In this document: positions 54,235-62,599 of the stretch, piece by piece
How the letters are laid out: each line of letters opens with the position of its first letter
How positions within the stretch are numbered: position 1 is the stretch's first letter
Source of the DNA: C-114 sp963719285
GTDB taxonomy: Bacteria; Chloroflexota; Limnocylindria; Limnocylindrales; CSP1-4
Reading direction: 5' to 3'
NCBI GenBank assembly: GCA_963719285.1
Contig: CAVRBO010000004.1
Span: forward strand, 978,118-1,042,117
DNA length: 64,000 nucleotides
The notes under the pieces: generated by a model
What the model was told of the DNA's origin: nothing
Seen by the model: the letters and a program-made list of their open reading frames with translations, nothing else
Database searches by the model: none
Translations under genes and position numbers: made by a program

Positions 54235-55794
54235 ATGGAAGCCCTGACCGCGGCCCTGGCCATCCTGGTCGCCATCGCGATCCTGTTCGAGATCGCCCGC
54301 CGCCTCGGCGTGCCGTACCCGACCCTACTCGTGCTCGGGGGGCTCGGCCTCGCCTTCGTCCCCGGGCTGCCGCGGTTCGACCTCCAGCCGGACCTCGTCC
54401 TGCTCGTGTTCCTCCCGCCACTCCTGTTCGCCGCGGCCGTGGACACCCCGATCCGGGAGCTCCGGACGAACCTCGCGCCACTCGTGCGCCTGTCGCTCGG
54501 GCTGGTCGTGTTCACGATGGTCATCGTGGCCATCGTCGCCCAGGCGACCATCCCGGGCCTGGGCTGGGCGGCGGCCTTCACCCTGGGCGCGATCGTCGCA
54601 CCGACCGATGCGCTCGCCGCGACGTCGGTGTTCCGTCGCCTCGGGGCTCCGCGGGTCGTGGTCACCCTGGTCGAGGGCGAGGCCCTGTTCAACGATGCGA
54701 CCGCCCTCGTCGCGTATCGCGCGGCCGTCCTCGCGGTCATGGGCGGCACGTTCGTTCCGACCGACGCGCTGGCGCGGTTCGTCGTCGCCGCGGTCGGCGG
54801 CATCGTCCTCGGGGCGGTGGTGGGGCGCGTCGCCGGCGAGATCCTGCGTCGGCTCGACGACCCTCCGGTGGAGGTCCTGATCTCGATCGTCGTCCCGTTC
54901 GCGGCGTACCTCCCGGCCGACCAGATCGGCCTGTCCGGTGTCCTCGCCGCGGTGGCGGCCGGCTTGGTGATCGGCAGCCGGCTCGGCACCATCCTGAGCC
55001 CGCGCAGCCGGACCCTGTGGCTCAGCAGCTGGAAGATGGTCGGGTTCGTCCTCAACGGGATCGTCTTCGTGCTGATCGGCCTCGCCTTGCCCGAGATCCT
55101 GCGCGGACTCGGCGATCGCCCGGCCATCGAGATCGCGGGCCTCGCCGCCCTCGTGTGTGGCGTGGTCATCGCGACCAGGCTCGGGTGGGTGTTCGCCGCA
55201 AGCCTCCTGCCCGGATCGCCCCGGCGCGTCATCGCACGGCGCGATCCGCGACTGGCCATGAGGCTCACGTTCGTCGTCGGCTGGGCGGGCCTCCGTGGCG
55301 CGGTATCGCTGGCGGCCGCGCTCGCGCTCGATCCGGGGTTCCCGGAGCGGAACCTGATCCTGTTCCTGACCTTCGCGGTCATCGTCGTCACCCTGGTCGG
55401 ACAGGGCCTGACCCTGCCGTGGGTGCTGCGCCGGGCCGGCTGGGACGGCACCGAGGCCGATGGCGACGAGGCGACCCTCGCCCGTGCGACGGCGTACCAG
55501 GCCGGGCTCGACGAGATCGAACGGGCGCGTCCGAACTGGCCGGATCATGGACCGCTGCTCGATCGCCTGGAGTCCGGGCTCACGGATCGGACCCAGCACC
55601 TCGCGACGGAGGATCCCACCGAGACGGCCGAGCGGCGTCAGGAGCGGATCGAGCACGAGGAGATCCAGCGAGGGGTGATCGGGGCGCAGCGCGCGGCCGT
55701 CATCGAACTGCGGGACCGTGGCGCGATCAACGACCAGACGCTCCGGACGATCGAACGCGAACTCGACCTCGAAGAACTTCGGATGGAGGGCTGA
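54235..55794 (+). CDS. Na+/H+ antiporter, CPA1 family
   Basis: 519 residues. About 12 membrane helices in residues 1-405; signatures include LVLLVFLPPLLFAAAVDTPI, TLGAIVAPTDALAATSVFRR (the APTD motif), VTLVEGEALFNDATALVAYR (GESLLND-like, here GEALFND), WKMVGFVLNGIVFVLIGLAL and FVVGWAGLRGAVSLAAALAL. The 110-residue cytoplasmic tail is helical and charged (ERRQERIEHEEIQRGVIGAQ). It exchanges Na+ for H+ and controls pH and salt balance. Single gene with a divergent neighbour. Confidence 0.93.
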   Translation: MEALTAALAILVAIAILFEIARRLGVPYPTLLVLGGLGLAFVPGLPRFDLQPDLVLLVFLPPLLFAAAVDTPIRELRTNLAPLVRLSLGLVVFTMVIVAIVAQATIPGLGWAAAFTLGAIVAPTDALAATSVFRRLGAPRVVVTLVEGEALFNDATALVAYRAAVLAVMGGTFVPTDALARFVVAAVGGIVLGAVVGRVAGEILRRLDDPPVEVLISIVVPFAAYLPADQIGLSGVLAAVAAGLVIGSRLGTILSPRSRTLWLSSWKMVGFVLNGIVFVLIGLALPEILRGLGDRPAIEIAGLAALVCGVVIATRLGWVFAASLLPGSPRRVIARRDPRLAMRLTFVVGWAGLRGAVSLAAALALDPGFPERNLILFLTFAVIVVTLVGQGLTLPWVLRRAGWDGTEADGDEATLARATAYQAGLDEIERARPNWPDHGPLLDRLESGLTDRTQHLATEDPTETAERRQERIEHEEIQRGVIGAQRAAVIELRDRGAINDQTLRTIERELDLEELRMEG

Positions 55795-55842
55795 GGTCCG
55801 ACAGACAGGTCGGCGACCGGCAGCTCCCGGCCGATGGCCGCT

Positions 55843-56349
55843 CTAGCCGGTCCGGCGGGCGTGGAGCTCGGCGACCCAGGCGCGGAGTCGGTCCACGTGC
55901 TCCGCGTAGTGATCCACGCCCGACTTGCGGATCCACCATGCGGCTTCGTCCGACGGTTCCCGCAGCGCGTGCCACTCCTGGATCATCCGTGTCCGGCCGG
56001 ACGTCGCCTGGGCCCAGGCCACGTCCCACGGCTGGTCGGCCATGGCCGCGAGGAAGATCGCGTTGAGCCCGTCGATGTCGACATCGTGGCCCTCGTAGGT
56101 CCCCGCGTTGATCTGTTCGAACTGGGTCTCGGCCTGGGCGAGCCATGTGCCGAGATGGGAGACGACGTCGCGGACCGTCCAGTCCGGGTCGCGCTGGTAG
56201 CCGGGGATGAGGCGCTCGTCGAGCGTCAGGGAGCGGACCAGCGCGGTGATCTCGTACCAGCCGAGCAGCTCAGCGTCGATCTCTCGGGCGTACGGATGCT
56301 GGCTGTGGTGGGCCGGCTCGTCCGCCGGCGGCGGCAGCGGCTCGCTCAC
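55843..56349 (-). CDS. DinB / mycothiol-dependent maleylpyruvate isomerase-like protein
   Basis: 168 residues. A four-helix bundle with metal-ligand candidates: WTVRDVVSHLGTWLAQAETQ (His), and HYAEHVDRLRAWVAELH (two His) near the C-terminus. WYEITALVRSLTLDERLIPG begins the domain. DinB-like enzymes use a metal and sometimes a thiol cofactor. It lies 60 bases downstream of the zinc-finger gene on the same strand. Confidence 0.7.
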   Translation of the reverse strand: MSEPLPPPADEPAHHSQHPYAREIDAELLGWYEITALVRSLTLDERLIPGYQRDPDWTVRDVVSHLGTWLAQAETQFEQINAGTYEGHDVDIDGLNAIFLAAMADQPWDVAWAQATSGRTRMIQEWHALREPSDEAAWWIRKSGVDHYAEHVDRLRAWVAELHARRTG

Positions 56350-56409
56350 GAGGCGGCCACGAACGCGCCCTCGAGCGGCAGGCCGATGGTCGTCGTGCTC
56401 ATCGTCCCG

Positions 56410-56766
56410 TCAGTGCAGCTGGCGGTGCCAGTCGGGCGGCACGCGCCCGGCCGGTCCCGGCGTCGGCTGATCGAGCGGATGGTGACGCGGCGGCGCGAGC
56501 TCCGGACCGCCGAAGTCCTGCTGCCGCGCGTAATCCCAGAACCAGGTCTCGCCCGGCTCGTAGCTCTGGATGACCGGATGCTCGACGTCGAACGCATGGC
56601 GGCTCGCGTGCTGCGAGGGCGACGAGTCGCAGCAGCCGATGTGGCCGCAATGGGCGCACCGGCGCAGGTGGAACCACCAGCCACCGGATGCCAGGCACTC
56701 GACGCAGCCGGGACCGCTCGGCGGGACCGTGGGATCGATGTCGTAGCCGTCCGCCACTCGTGTCAC
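56410..56766 (-). CDS. UBP-type zinc-finger protein
   Basis: 118 residues. GCVECLASGGWWFHLRRCAH then CGHIGCCDSSPSQHASRHAF and HPVIQSYEPGETWFWDY form a complete ZnF-UBP domain with ordered Cys and His ligands (CxxC, CxxC, C, H, H). In eukaryotes the fold binds ubiquitin C-termini; bacterial copies are found in high-GC soil bacteria with unknown partner. The C-terminal 40 residues are Pro-rich. It is upstream of the DinB-like gene in the same direction. Confidence 0.88.
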   Translation of the reverse strand: MTRVADGYDIDPTVPPSGPGCVECLASGGWWFHLRRCAHCGHIGCCDSSPSQHASRHAFDVEHPVIQSYEPGETWFWDYARQQDFGGPELAPPRHHPLDQPTPGPAGRVPPDWHRQLH

Positions 56767-56867
56767 CTCCTGCGAGAGGGTACATTGCGCGGGGCCTTGC
56801 GGTGCCCTCTACGCCGGGGCCGACGGATGGGACGCCCGATCGGCGTCAGGCCGCTCAGGCCGAGCGC

Positions 56868-57797
56868 TCAGTCGGTTCCTGCCCGAGGCTGCCCGGACCC
56901 GGTGCGCTGGGGCTCGCCGAATGCCGCCAGGCGATCGGCCGACGGGATCACGTAGTACGCGCCGGTCATCGCCCGGGTGAACCGGGTGAGCTCGTCGCGT
57001 GGGCCGGCCCCCTTGCCGAGCATGCTGTCGAGCATCCCGGCGAGGGTCCCCTGGTTCGCGCTGAAACCCACGAAGATCGTGCCGTGGCGGCCGAGCGAGC
57101 CATACGCGATGTTGCGGCGGAAGATCGTGCCGAAGGCGTCCTGGTCGGTACGGGCCACGTGCGAGCTGGCCGGGCGAGGATCGAGCTCCACGCTGTCGAC
57201 CTTCCGGCGCCCGATGGCCGCCTCCTGCCGGCCGACCGGGAGCGCCTCCCAGGCGTCCGCGTCGTGCTCCCATTGCTGGAGCAGCAGGATCGACCCGCCC
57301 TCGCCGGCGGTGCCCGGCTGGATGAGCACCTCGGTCGTGGCCTCGACCAGCGTCGGATTCTCCGTGCCGTCCATGAACCCGGTCAGGTCGAGGTCGTGAT
57401 GGTAGGGCCAGCCGACCATCTCGTACGCCAGGCGGGCCTCGTCGGCGAGCTCCCGGGCGACCGCGCGCGACAGGTCGAACACGACGTCGTACGACGCTCC
57501 GGTCAGCCAGATGACGACGTCATGCTGGGTCGCCGGGAGCGTGTAGCCATCGGGGCCTGAGAGCGGCCTGTCGAACCCGCGGACACCGGGCGGCGCGGCG
57601 TCCGGCGCGACCCGCGCCCACAGCTCGGGGCGAAATCCGGCCACGAGGTTGACACCGCCGATCGTCGTCCGCGGCTCGCGCAGCGCGGCGACCCGCGCGA
57701 CCGCGGAGGCGCCGTCGGCCCCGGGTCGCAGGTCCAGCTCGAGGTATGCGTGCGACGCTGTGCCGAGGGCGAAGATGCCGGCCTGGGGTGACGCCAT
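56868..57797 (-). CDS. DyP-type peroxidase
   Basis: 309 residues from ATG 57797; an ATG five codons earlier is possible. SPQAGIFALGTASHAYLELD opens the first ferredoxin-like half. The haem distal motif is DLTGFMDGTENPT near residue 140. The proximal His lies in ASSHVARTDQDA and the distal Arg in TIFRRNIAYG, then IFVGFSANQGTLAGMLDSML. It lacks a signal peptide and is therefore cytosolic or encapsulin-packaged (YfeX-like class). It uses hydrogen peroxide to oxidise phenols or porphyrins. Distinct from the Tat-type EfeB at 12.6 kb. Confidence 0.93.
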   Translation of the reverse strand: MASPQAGIFALGTASHAYLELDLRPGADGASAVARVAALREPRTTIGGVNLVAGFRPELWARVAPDAAPPGVRGFDRPLSGPDGYTLPATQHDVVIWLTGASYDVVFDLSRAVARELADEARLAYEMVGWPYHHDLDLTGFMDGTENPTLVEATTEVLIQPGTAGEGGSILLLQQWEHDADAWEALPVGRQEAAIGRRKVDSVELDPRPASSHVARTDQDAFGTIFRRNIAYGSLGRHGTIFVGFSANQGTLAGMLDSMLGKGAGPRDELTRFTRAMTGAYYVIPSADRLAAFGEPQRTGSGQPRAGTD

Positions 57798-57934
57798 GCC
57801 ACAACGGTACATCGGCCGCGGGCACGGGTTCTGAGGGGCATCGGCCCGGTTCCGGCAGGCACCGGAATCTGCGGGCTGCGATTGTCAGCCTCACACCCTG
57901 GGAGTACTTTCGGCCCCCCGGGAGGATAGGACCA

Positions 57935-58885
57935 ATGTACTCACAACTGCAGGAGGAGGCCGTCGAGGCTTCGGCCACCGGAGACGCTGTCGCGGAGGCG
58001 CCGGACGAAACGTCGGCGGACGCACAGGCCGGCGGCGCCGCGACGACGGTCGTTCGCCGGCCCTCGTCACTCGCCTCGCTCAAGGCCGAGATCGCCCGAG
58101 CGATGCAGGTCGCAGCGGATCGCGAACGTGAGCGGATCGAGTCCGGCGTCGGTGCTGACGAGACGGCCCAGGTCGAGAAGATCGTGGGGCGCGCCGCGGC
58201 GGAAGCCGCCGAGCTCAGCAAGCACGCCGACGAGGACGTGAGCCTCGTCGACGCCTGGTACAGGGATGAGGTCAAGCGCATCCGTACCGAGGCCGATCGC
58301 CGGATCGAGGACCGCCGGACGACGCTCGAGCAGTCGCTCACCCACCATGGATCCCTCATCGAAGCCGAGATCGAGTCGGTCCACACCGCGGTCCAGGACT
58401 ACCGGGGCTCCCTCGGCGCGTTCTTCGGCCGGCTCGCGGAGGAGAAGGAGCCGAGCGCGATCGCGCGCCTGGCCGGCGACCTGCCCGACCCGCCGGACCT
58501 GGACGAGGTCCGGGCCGAGGCCCGTTCCACGGCCATGCAGGCGCTCGAGCAGGGACCGGCGGAGACGCCGGACCCGACCCCCAAGAGCGCGGCGAACGGC
58601 AACGGGCGGGCGGGACCCGAGCGCGAGCTGGTGCCGGTGATGGAGCAGCGCTCGGTCAAGGAGAACGCGGGCTCGCTGAACGGCACGTCCGTCGTCGCCA
58701 CGGCAGAACCGGTCGAGTCGACCCTGGCGGCCGATGAGCCGTGGTTGCAGGCCCCGACCGCGGATGCTGCCGAGACGAGTGAGACGACGACCGAGACGGC
58801 GCCCCAGGAGAGCGTCGCGACCCGCCTCCTCCGAGCACTCAGGTCCCGGACGACGCCGCCATCGGAAGGTCCCGAGGCCCACTAG
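57935..58885 (+). CDS. Coiled-coil protein of unknown function
   Basis: 316 residues from ATG 57935. A low-complexity acidic N-terminus (about 1-45), a central helical region (50-190: SLASLKAEIARAMQVAADRE, AAAEAAELSKHADEDVSLVD, YRDEVKRIRTEADRRIEDRR), then DYRGSLGAFFGRLAEEKEPS and a long disordered tail ending RLLRALRSRTTPPSEG. No membrane segment or enzyme motif. Possibly a scaffold or cytoskeletal element. The 3-prime end overlaps the convergent TetR gene by 47 bases. Confidence 0.65.
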   Translation: MYSQLQEEAVEASATGDAVAEAPDETSADAQAGGAATTVVRRPSSLASLKAEIARAMQVAADRERERIESGVGADETAQVEKIVGRAAAEAAELSKHADEDVSLVDAWYRDEVKRIRTEADRRIEDRRTTLEQSLTHHGSLIEAEIESVHTAVQDYRGSLGAFFGRLAEEKEPSAIARLAGDLPDPPDLDEVRAEARSTAMQALEQGPAETPDPTPKSAANGNGRAGPERELVPVMEQRSVKENAGSLNGTSVVATAEPVESTLAADEPWLQAPTADAAETSETTTETAPQESVATRLLRALRSRTTPPSEGPEAH

Positions 58886-59432
58886 GAGCCGATCCGCTCA
58901 TCGCCGCCGTAAGGGCGCGGTAGACCTCGAACGCAGCATCCACGCCGGTCCGGTCGCCGGTGGCGACGAGGTCGAGCAGGAGCCCGCGGAACAGGGCCAG
59001 GCCGAGACGCGCCTGGGCGCGCTCGCCAGCGCGATCCGTTGCCTCCACGAAGCCCATCGCGACGACCCGGTCGATCCAGTCGTCGACGAGACCCGGCAGC
59101 AGTGAATCGAATGGCCGCTCGCCCCGGCATGCCCGCGCGTAGCACTCGAAGAACAGGCGCTCCGCCGGCCAGAAACCCGGATCGCTGAGGCGCTGCCACA
59201 TGGTGACAAGCGCCTCTTCCGGCCGCGGATCGAGGCTCGCCAGGAACGCGCGCTGCTGCGACTCGACCTCCTGCACGACCGCCGTCAGCAGGCCGGCGCG
59301 CGAGCCGAAGTGGTGGAGGAGCATCCGGTGGCTGGTGCCCACCGCGGCCGCGATGTCGCGCAGGGACCGGTCGCCGATACCCGCCGCCTGGAGGTCCGCC
59401 ACGATGGCCGCCAGGAGCTCTTGCCTTCTCAT
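58839..59432 (-). CDS. TetR-family transcriptional regulator
   Basis: 197 residues. HTH residues about 8-52: LLAAIVADLQAAGIGDRSLR, DIAAAVGTSHRMLLHHFGSR and AGLLTAVVQEVESQ. The C-terminal ligand domain is all helical (FFECYARACRGERPF, then ARLGLALFRGLLLDLVATGD). A palindromic operator lies 20 bases upstream at 59452-59472, and a divergent operon starts at 59591, which is the likely target. Confidence 0.9.
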   Translation of the reverse strand: MRRQELLAAIVADLQAAGIGDRSLRDIAAAVGTSHRMLLHHFGSRAGLLTAVVQEVESQQRAFLASLDPRPEEALVTMWQRLSDPGFWPAERLFFECYARACRGERPFDSLLPGLVDDWIDRVVAMGFVEATDRAGERAQARLGLALFRGLLLDLVATGDRTGVDAAFEVYRALTAAMSGSAPSGPRDLPMAASSGT

Positions 59433-59451
59433 ATGACCCAGTCAACCATCC

Positions 59452-59472
59452 GGTACACGTACCATATGGTAC
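59452..59472. promoter_or_regulatory. Overlapping palindromes, candidate TetR operator
   Basis: GGTACACGTACC at 59452-59463 overlaps the perfect 14-base palindrome GTACCATATGGTAC at 59459-59472, giving three GGTAC/GTACC arms. It is between the tetR start (59432) and the divergent gene start (59591). Confidence 0.6.
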
Positions 59473-59590
59473 ATCGCTTCCGGAGTGCCGGGCGGACCAC
59501 TGGATGGAGCCCAACGGTCCTCCCCGTCACTGTCGCCTAAGATCGGGGCGGGTCCCGTCGGGTCGGGCCTGTCAGCCGGGAGGATCGGCG

Positions 59591-59938
59591 TTGTCGGACG
59601 GCTTCGAGGCGATCGTCGCGGCACTCGGCGAACGGCCGGGCGTCGAACGGCCCGCGGGACGGAGCGCCTCGGATCGGTCGTTCGGGTCGTCCGCGCTCCG
59701 GGTCAACGACCGTATCTTCGCGTTCGTCAGCGGCGACCGACTGGTGCTCAAGTTGCCGGCCCGCCGCGTCGCCGGGCTCATCCTCGCGGGAGACGGGCAC
59801 CCCTACGACGCCGGCAAGGGCCGGCCGATGAGGGAGTGGATCGCGATCGATCACGGTCGCCACGAGGCCTGGCTGGCCCTTGCGACCGAGGCACTGGCCT
59901 TCGTCGGCGGGGCACGCGAGGTGACCGATGGCGCATGA
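59591..59938 (+). CDS. MmcQ/YjbR- or TfoX-like small protein
   Basis: 115 residues from TTG 59591, behind GGGAGGATC at seven bases. FEAIVAALGERPGVERPAGR, DRSFGSSALRVNDRIFAFVS, GDRLVLKLPARRVAGLILAG and GRPMREWIAIDHGRHEAW follow the YjbR-like fold (double-wing DNA-binding type). Related proteins are often cold or stress induced, but function is unknown. It overlaps the TfoX-like gene by 11 bases. Confidence 0.75.
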   Translation: MSDGFEAIVAALGERPGVERPAGRSASDRSFGSSALRVNDRIFAFVSGDRLVLKLPARRVAGLILAGDGHPYDAGKGRPMREWIAIDHGRHEAWLALATEALAFVGGAREVTDGA

Positions 59939-60308
59939 CGTGGCCCTGGCGGAGCGTGTCCGGCGCGTCCTCGCCGAGCATCCCGACATCGTGGAGAAGC
60001 GGATGGTCGGCGGCCTCTCGTTCTCGATCGGCGGCCGGATGTGCTGTGGCGTGACCGGTAAGGCGGTGATGATCCGCGTCGGACCCGAGGCGCGCGACGC
60101 GACTCTCGAGCTTCCGTTCGTCCGCCCGATGGTCCTGGGTGGGCGACGAACGGCCGGTTTCGTCCTCGTCGACCCGGAAGGCGTGGCGACGGACGAGAGC
60201 CTCGCGGCGTGGGTGCAGCGCGCCCTCGCGTTCGTGAATCCACCCGTCGTGAATCCACCCACTCCGTCATCATCGAACTCGTCGACAACCACCGATCGAG
60301 GACTCTGA
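59928..60308 (+). CDS. TfoX N-terminal-domain protein
   Basis: 126 residues. VALAERVRRVLAEHPDIVEK then RMVGGLSFSIGGRMCCGVTG and MIRVGPEARDATLELPFVRP match the TfoX/Sxy N-terminal domain, in which KRMFGGxxF is the hallmark (here KRMVGGLSF). The C-terminus is low complexity and includes a short duplication (VNPPVVNPPTPSSSNSSTT). It may modulate transcription. The stop overlaps the VOC gene start (TGATG). Confidence 0.82.
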   Translation: MAHDVALAERVRRVLAEHPDIVEKRMVGGLSFSIGGRMCCGVTGKAVMIRVGPEARDATLELPFVRPMVLGGRRTAGFVLVDPEGVATDESLAAWVQRALAFVNPPVVNPPTPSSSNSSTTTDRGL

Positions 60309-60718
60309 TGGGCGTGACGACCGGGACCGGGGCACGAGGCGTGTGGGCGACGGGCATCAGCAACATCACCCTGTTCGTGGAGGACCTGCCCGCGACCCGG
60401 CAGTTCTACGTGGACGTGTTCGGCCTGCCGATCGTCTTCGAGGACGACGACTCGTGTGTGTTCGGCTTCGGAAACGTGCAGGTCAACCTGCTCCGGGTCT
60501 CCGCCACGGACGAGCTCATCGGACCCGCCGCGGCCGCCCCGCCCGAGGCCGGCGTCCGTGTCCAGTTCACGATCGGCGTGGATGACGTCGACGCCACGTG
60601 CGTGGAACTGGTCGCACGCGGGGTCGAGTTGCTCAACGGACCCATGGACCGGCCGTGGGGCATCCGGACGGCCAGCTTTCGGGACCCGGCCGGCCACGTC
60701 TGGGAGATCGCGAAGTGA
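60308..60718 (+). CDS. VOC-superfamily (glyoxalase-like) protein
   Basis: 136 residues from ATG 60308. ISNITLFVEDLPATRQFYVD then VFGLPIVFEDDDSCVFGFG and VQFTIGVDDVDATCVELVAR, WGIRTASFRDPAGHVWEIAK are the two beta-alpha-beta-beta-beta modules. Metal ligands may be His or Gln in the first strand and Glu in VWEIAK; the first-strand position is Asn here, so activity is uncertain. Third gene of the divergent operon facing tetR. Confidence 0.85.
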   Translation: MGVTTGTGARGVWATGISNITLFVEDLPATRQFYVDVFGLPIVFEDDDSCVFGFGNVQVNLLRVSATDELIGPAAAAPPEAGVRVQFTIGVDDVDATCVELVARGVELLNGPMDRPWGIRTASFRDPAGHVWEIAK

Positions 60719-60760
60719 CTCCGCTGCGGCCGTTCCCGGCCTAAATCGCGAGCGGCCGAC

Positions 60761-61267
60761 TCAGAGGTACCGGGCGACCGATCGCCGGGGTCGGGCCACC
60801 CTGCGGGCATCGCGCCAGGCCGCCCAGGTCGGCCAGCCCCACCGTACGGAGGCGGCGGCGATGACCAGGCCGAGGCCGAAGCAGGCCGGATGCAGGAAGC
60901 TGAACTGCCCGATGATCGCGAGCTCGACGACGATCCAGATCATCTGGCCACACCCGATCGCGAACGCCAGGAACGGGGCGACGCGGAGGCGGGCGAGACC
61001 CATGACCGCCACGACGACTGAGCCGACGCCGAACAGGCCACCCAGGATCAGGCCCGGTACGAGGAAGTCGGCGAACGGGCTGCCGGCGAGCATGCCGAGA
61101 TCCCAGCCCATGCTGCTGCCGTCCGGGTTTGCCACGAGGGCGACGCCGCCTGCGGTCGCCCCGACGGCCAGCAGTGCGAGTGTCGCGATCGTGACTTTGC
61201 CGGCCGGGGTCCGCTCCGGCCTCGGGATCGACGCCGCCCGATGGGCGGTGAACGGATGGGTCTCCAT
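60761..61267 (-). CDS. Four-helix membrane protein of unknown function
   Basis: 168 residues from ATG 61267 (an ATG four codons earlier is also possible). Helices: VTIATLALLAVGATAGGVAL, FLVPGLILGGLFGVGSVVVA, FLAFAIGCGQMIWIVVELAI and PACFGLGLVIAAASVRWGW. The layout resembles small DUF membrane proteins of actinobacteria. No catalytic motif. Convergent with the VOC gene. Confidence 0.65.
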   Translation of the reverse strand: METHPFTAHRAASIPRPERTPAGKVTIATLALLAVGATAGGVALVANPDGSSMGWDLGMLAGSPFADFLVPGLILGGLFGVGSVVVAVMGLARLRVAPFLAFAIGCGQMIWIVVELAIIGQFSFLHPACFGLGLVIAAASVRWGWPTWAAWRDARRVARPRRSVARYL

Positions 61268-61413
61268 GATGCGCCTCACCTGCGGGGGGCCGTGCGGCCG
61301 CCTGCACCCACTTCATCGCACGTGCGCGGTCGGTCATGCCAGAGCCGTTCGTCGCGATCCCGCGGGGTCCATGGGCTCCCCCGAATCGGTGCCGCCGTCG
61401 CCTCCATGACGGA

Positions 61414-62598
61414 CTACCGGGTCGGGCCGTCCGTGTGCCGCCTGATGCCGAACCCACCCACCCGTCGACGGACGATCGGCAGCCATGCGAACGCACCGAG
61501 AGCCTGGGCGAGGAGGAGCAGGATGATCAGGACTCCCGAAGCGGCGGCGACGAATCCCGGAACCACGAAGGGTTCGATCAGTCCGAAGGTGCCACCTGCG
61601 ACCGTGACCCCTCCCGCCGTGCCCTCGGGGATGACGAAGAGCAGGGGTGGCAGGTCCGGCGGGTGCGGACTCCCGATGGGCACCCGACCGATGGCCTGGC
61701 CAGACGCGGACGGAACCGGTGTCTCCGGGATCGGCGCGGTCAAGGTAGCCGTCGCACCAGGGGTCTTGACCGGCGTCGGCGCCGGTCTGGAGGTCGGCCT
61801 TCGGGTCGGAGTCGGAGTCGGCGTCGGGGTCTTGACCGGGGTCGGCGCCGGAGCGGTACACGACCCCGTCGGCGGGATCACGGTATTGGTATCGAGAGTG
61901 ATGGCCCCGTTCTGGGCGAAGACCCGGCCGCCATTTCGCCCGCCGCCAGCCCCGACCGACGCGCCGGTGTTCATCGTGACGCTGACGAGGGCCATCAGAT
62001 CGCCCTGGAGCGAGGTGCCTGTGCCGATCGTCGCCGACGTGCCAACCGCCCAGTACACGGCGCAACCCGCGGCACCATCGGTGAGCGTGACGCGCGCTCC
62101 CGTGCCGGTCGTCAGCGTCGTACCGATCTGGAAGATGAACAGCGGGTTCGTCTTGCCCTGACCGTCCAGGATGAGCGTCCCATGCAGTGTCGCCGCGACC
62201 CCGAAGTGATAGACGCCCGGGAGGAGGGTCCTGCCGCCGAGATCGCCGGCCATCTCCGTGACGGGCGCCGCGCTGGTCGCGTCGTGATGGGCAGCCAGGA
62301 CGTCCGCGTCGGCCGCGTTCGCAGCGGCGTTCCCGATGTCTCGTCTGCCGGTGACGACGCCCGGCCCGAATCCGGTCACGGACGGTCCCACCAGGGCAAG
62401 GTTGCCGTCGATCAGGGTCAGGCCCGTGTTGGTGATGGTGGTGTTGGCGACGAGGGCGTAGCCGCGGGCCGCCCCGAGGTCGGGCGGTTTGGCGGCGGCC
62501 AACCCGATCGTCGGCAGGACGAGTGCGGCGACGATGAGGCCGAGGGCAGCGGTCCCGCGGCGGACCGCCGGCCGTCTGAACGACCGTGGGGCACGCAC
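61414..62598 (-). CDS. Ice-binding-like (DUF3494) secreted protein with membrane anchor
   Basis: 394 residues from GTG 62598, chosen because ATG 62667 would overlap the upstream gene by 68 bases. Signal region AALGLIVAALVLPTIGLAAA. The DUF3494 beta-solenoid follows: GYALVANTTITNTGLTLIDG, NLALVGPSVTGFGPGVVTG, DLGGRTLLPGVYHFGVAATL, LILDGQGKTNPLFIFQIGTT. A Thr/Pro linker with repeats (PTPVKTPTPTPTPTRRP) leads to a C-terminal helix (AASGVLIILLLLAQALGAFA). Known members bind ice or act as adhesins. The anchor suggests the domain is displayed on the cell surface. Confidence 0.85.
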   Translation of the reverse strand: MRAPRSFRRPAVRRGTAALGLIVAALVLPTIGLAAAKPPDLGAARGYALVANTTITNTGLTLIDGNLALVGPSVTGFGPGVVTGRRDIGNAAANAADADVLAAHHDATSAAPVTEMAGDLGGRTLLPGVYHFGVAATLHGTLILDGQGKTNPLFIFQIGTTLTTGTGARVTLTDGAAGCAVYWAVGTSATIGTGTSLQGDLMALVSVTMNTGASVGAGGGRNGGRVFAQNGAITLDTNTVIPPTGSCTAPAPTPVKTPTPTPTPTRRPTSRPAPTPVKTPGATATLTAPIPETPVPSASGQAIGRVPIGSPHPPDLPPLLFVIPEGTAGGVTVAGGTFGLIEPFVVPGFVAAASGVLIILLLLAQALGAFAWLPIVRRRVGGFGIRRHTDGPTR

Positions 62599-62599
62599 G

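Noticed and set aside
60235..60262. Short tandem duplication GTGAATCCACCC at the end of the TfoX-like gene
   Set aside because: Two copies only, in frame, encoding a disordered tail. Simple slippage explains it.
61780..61860. Tandem-repeat-like DNA in the ice-binding gene, considered as a CRISPR or satellite
   Set aside because: It encodes an in-frame Thr/Pro linker and has no spacer structure.
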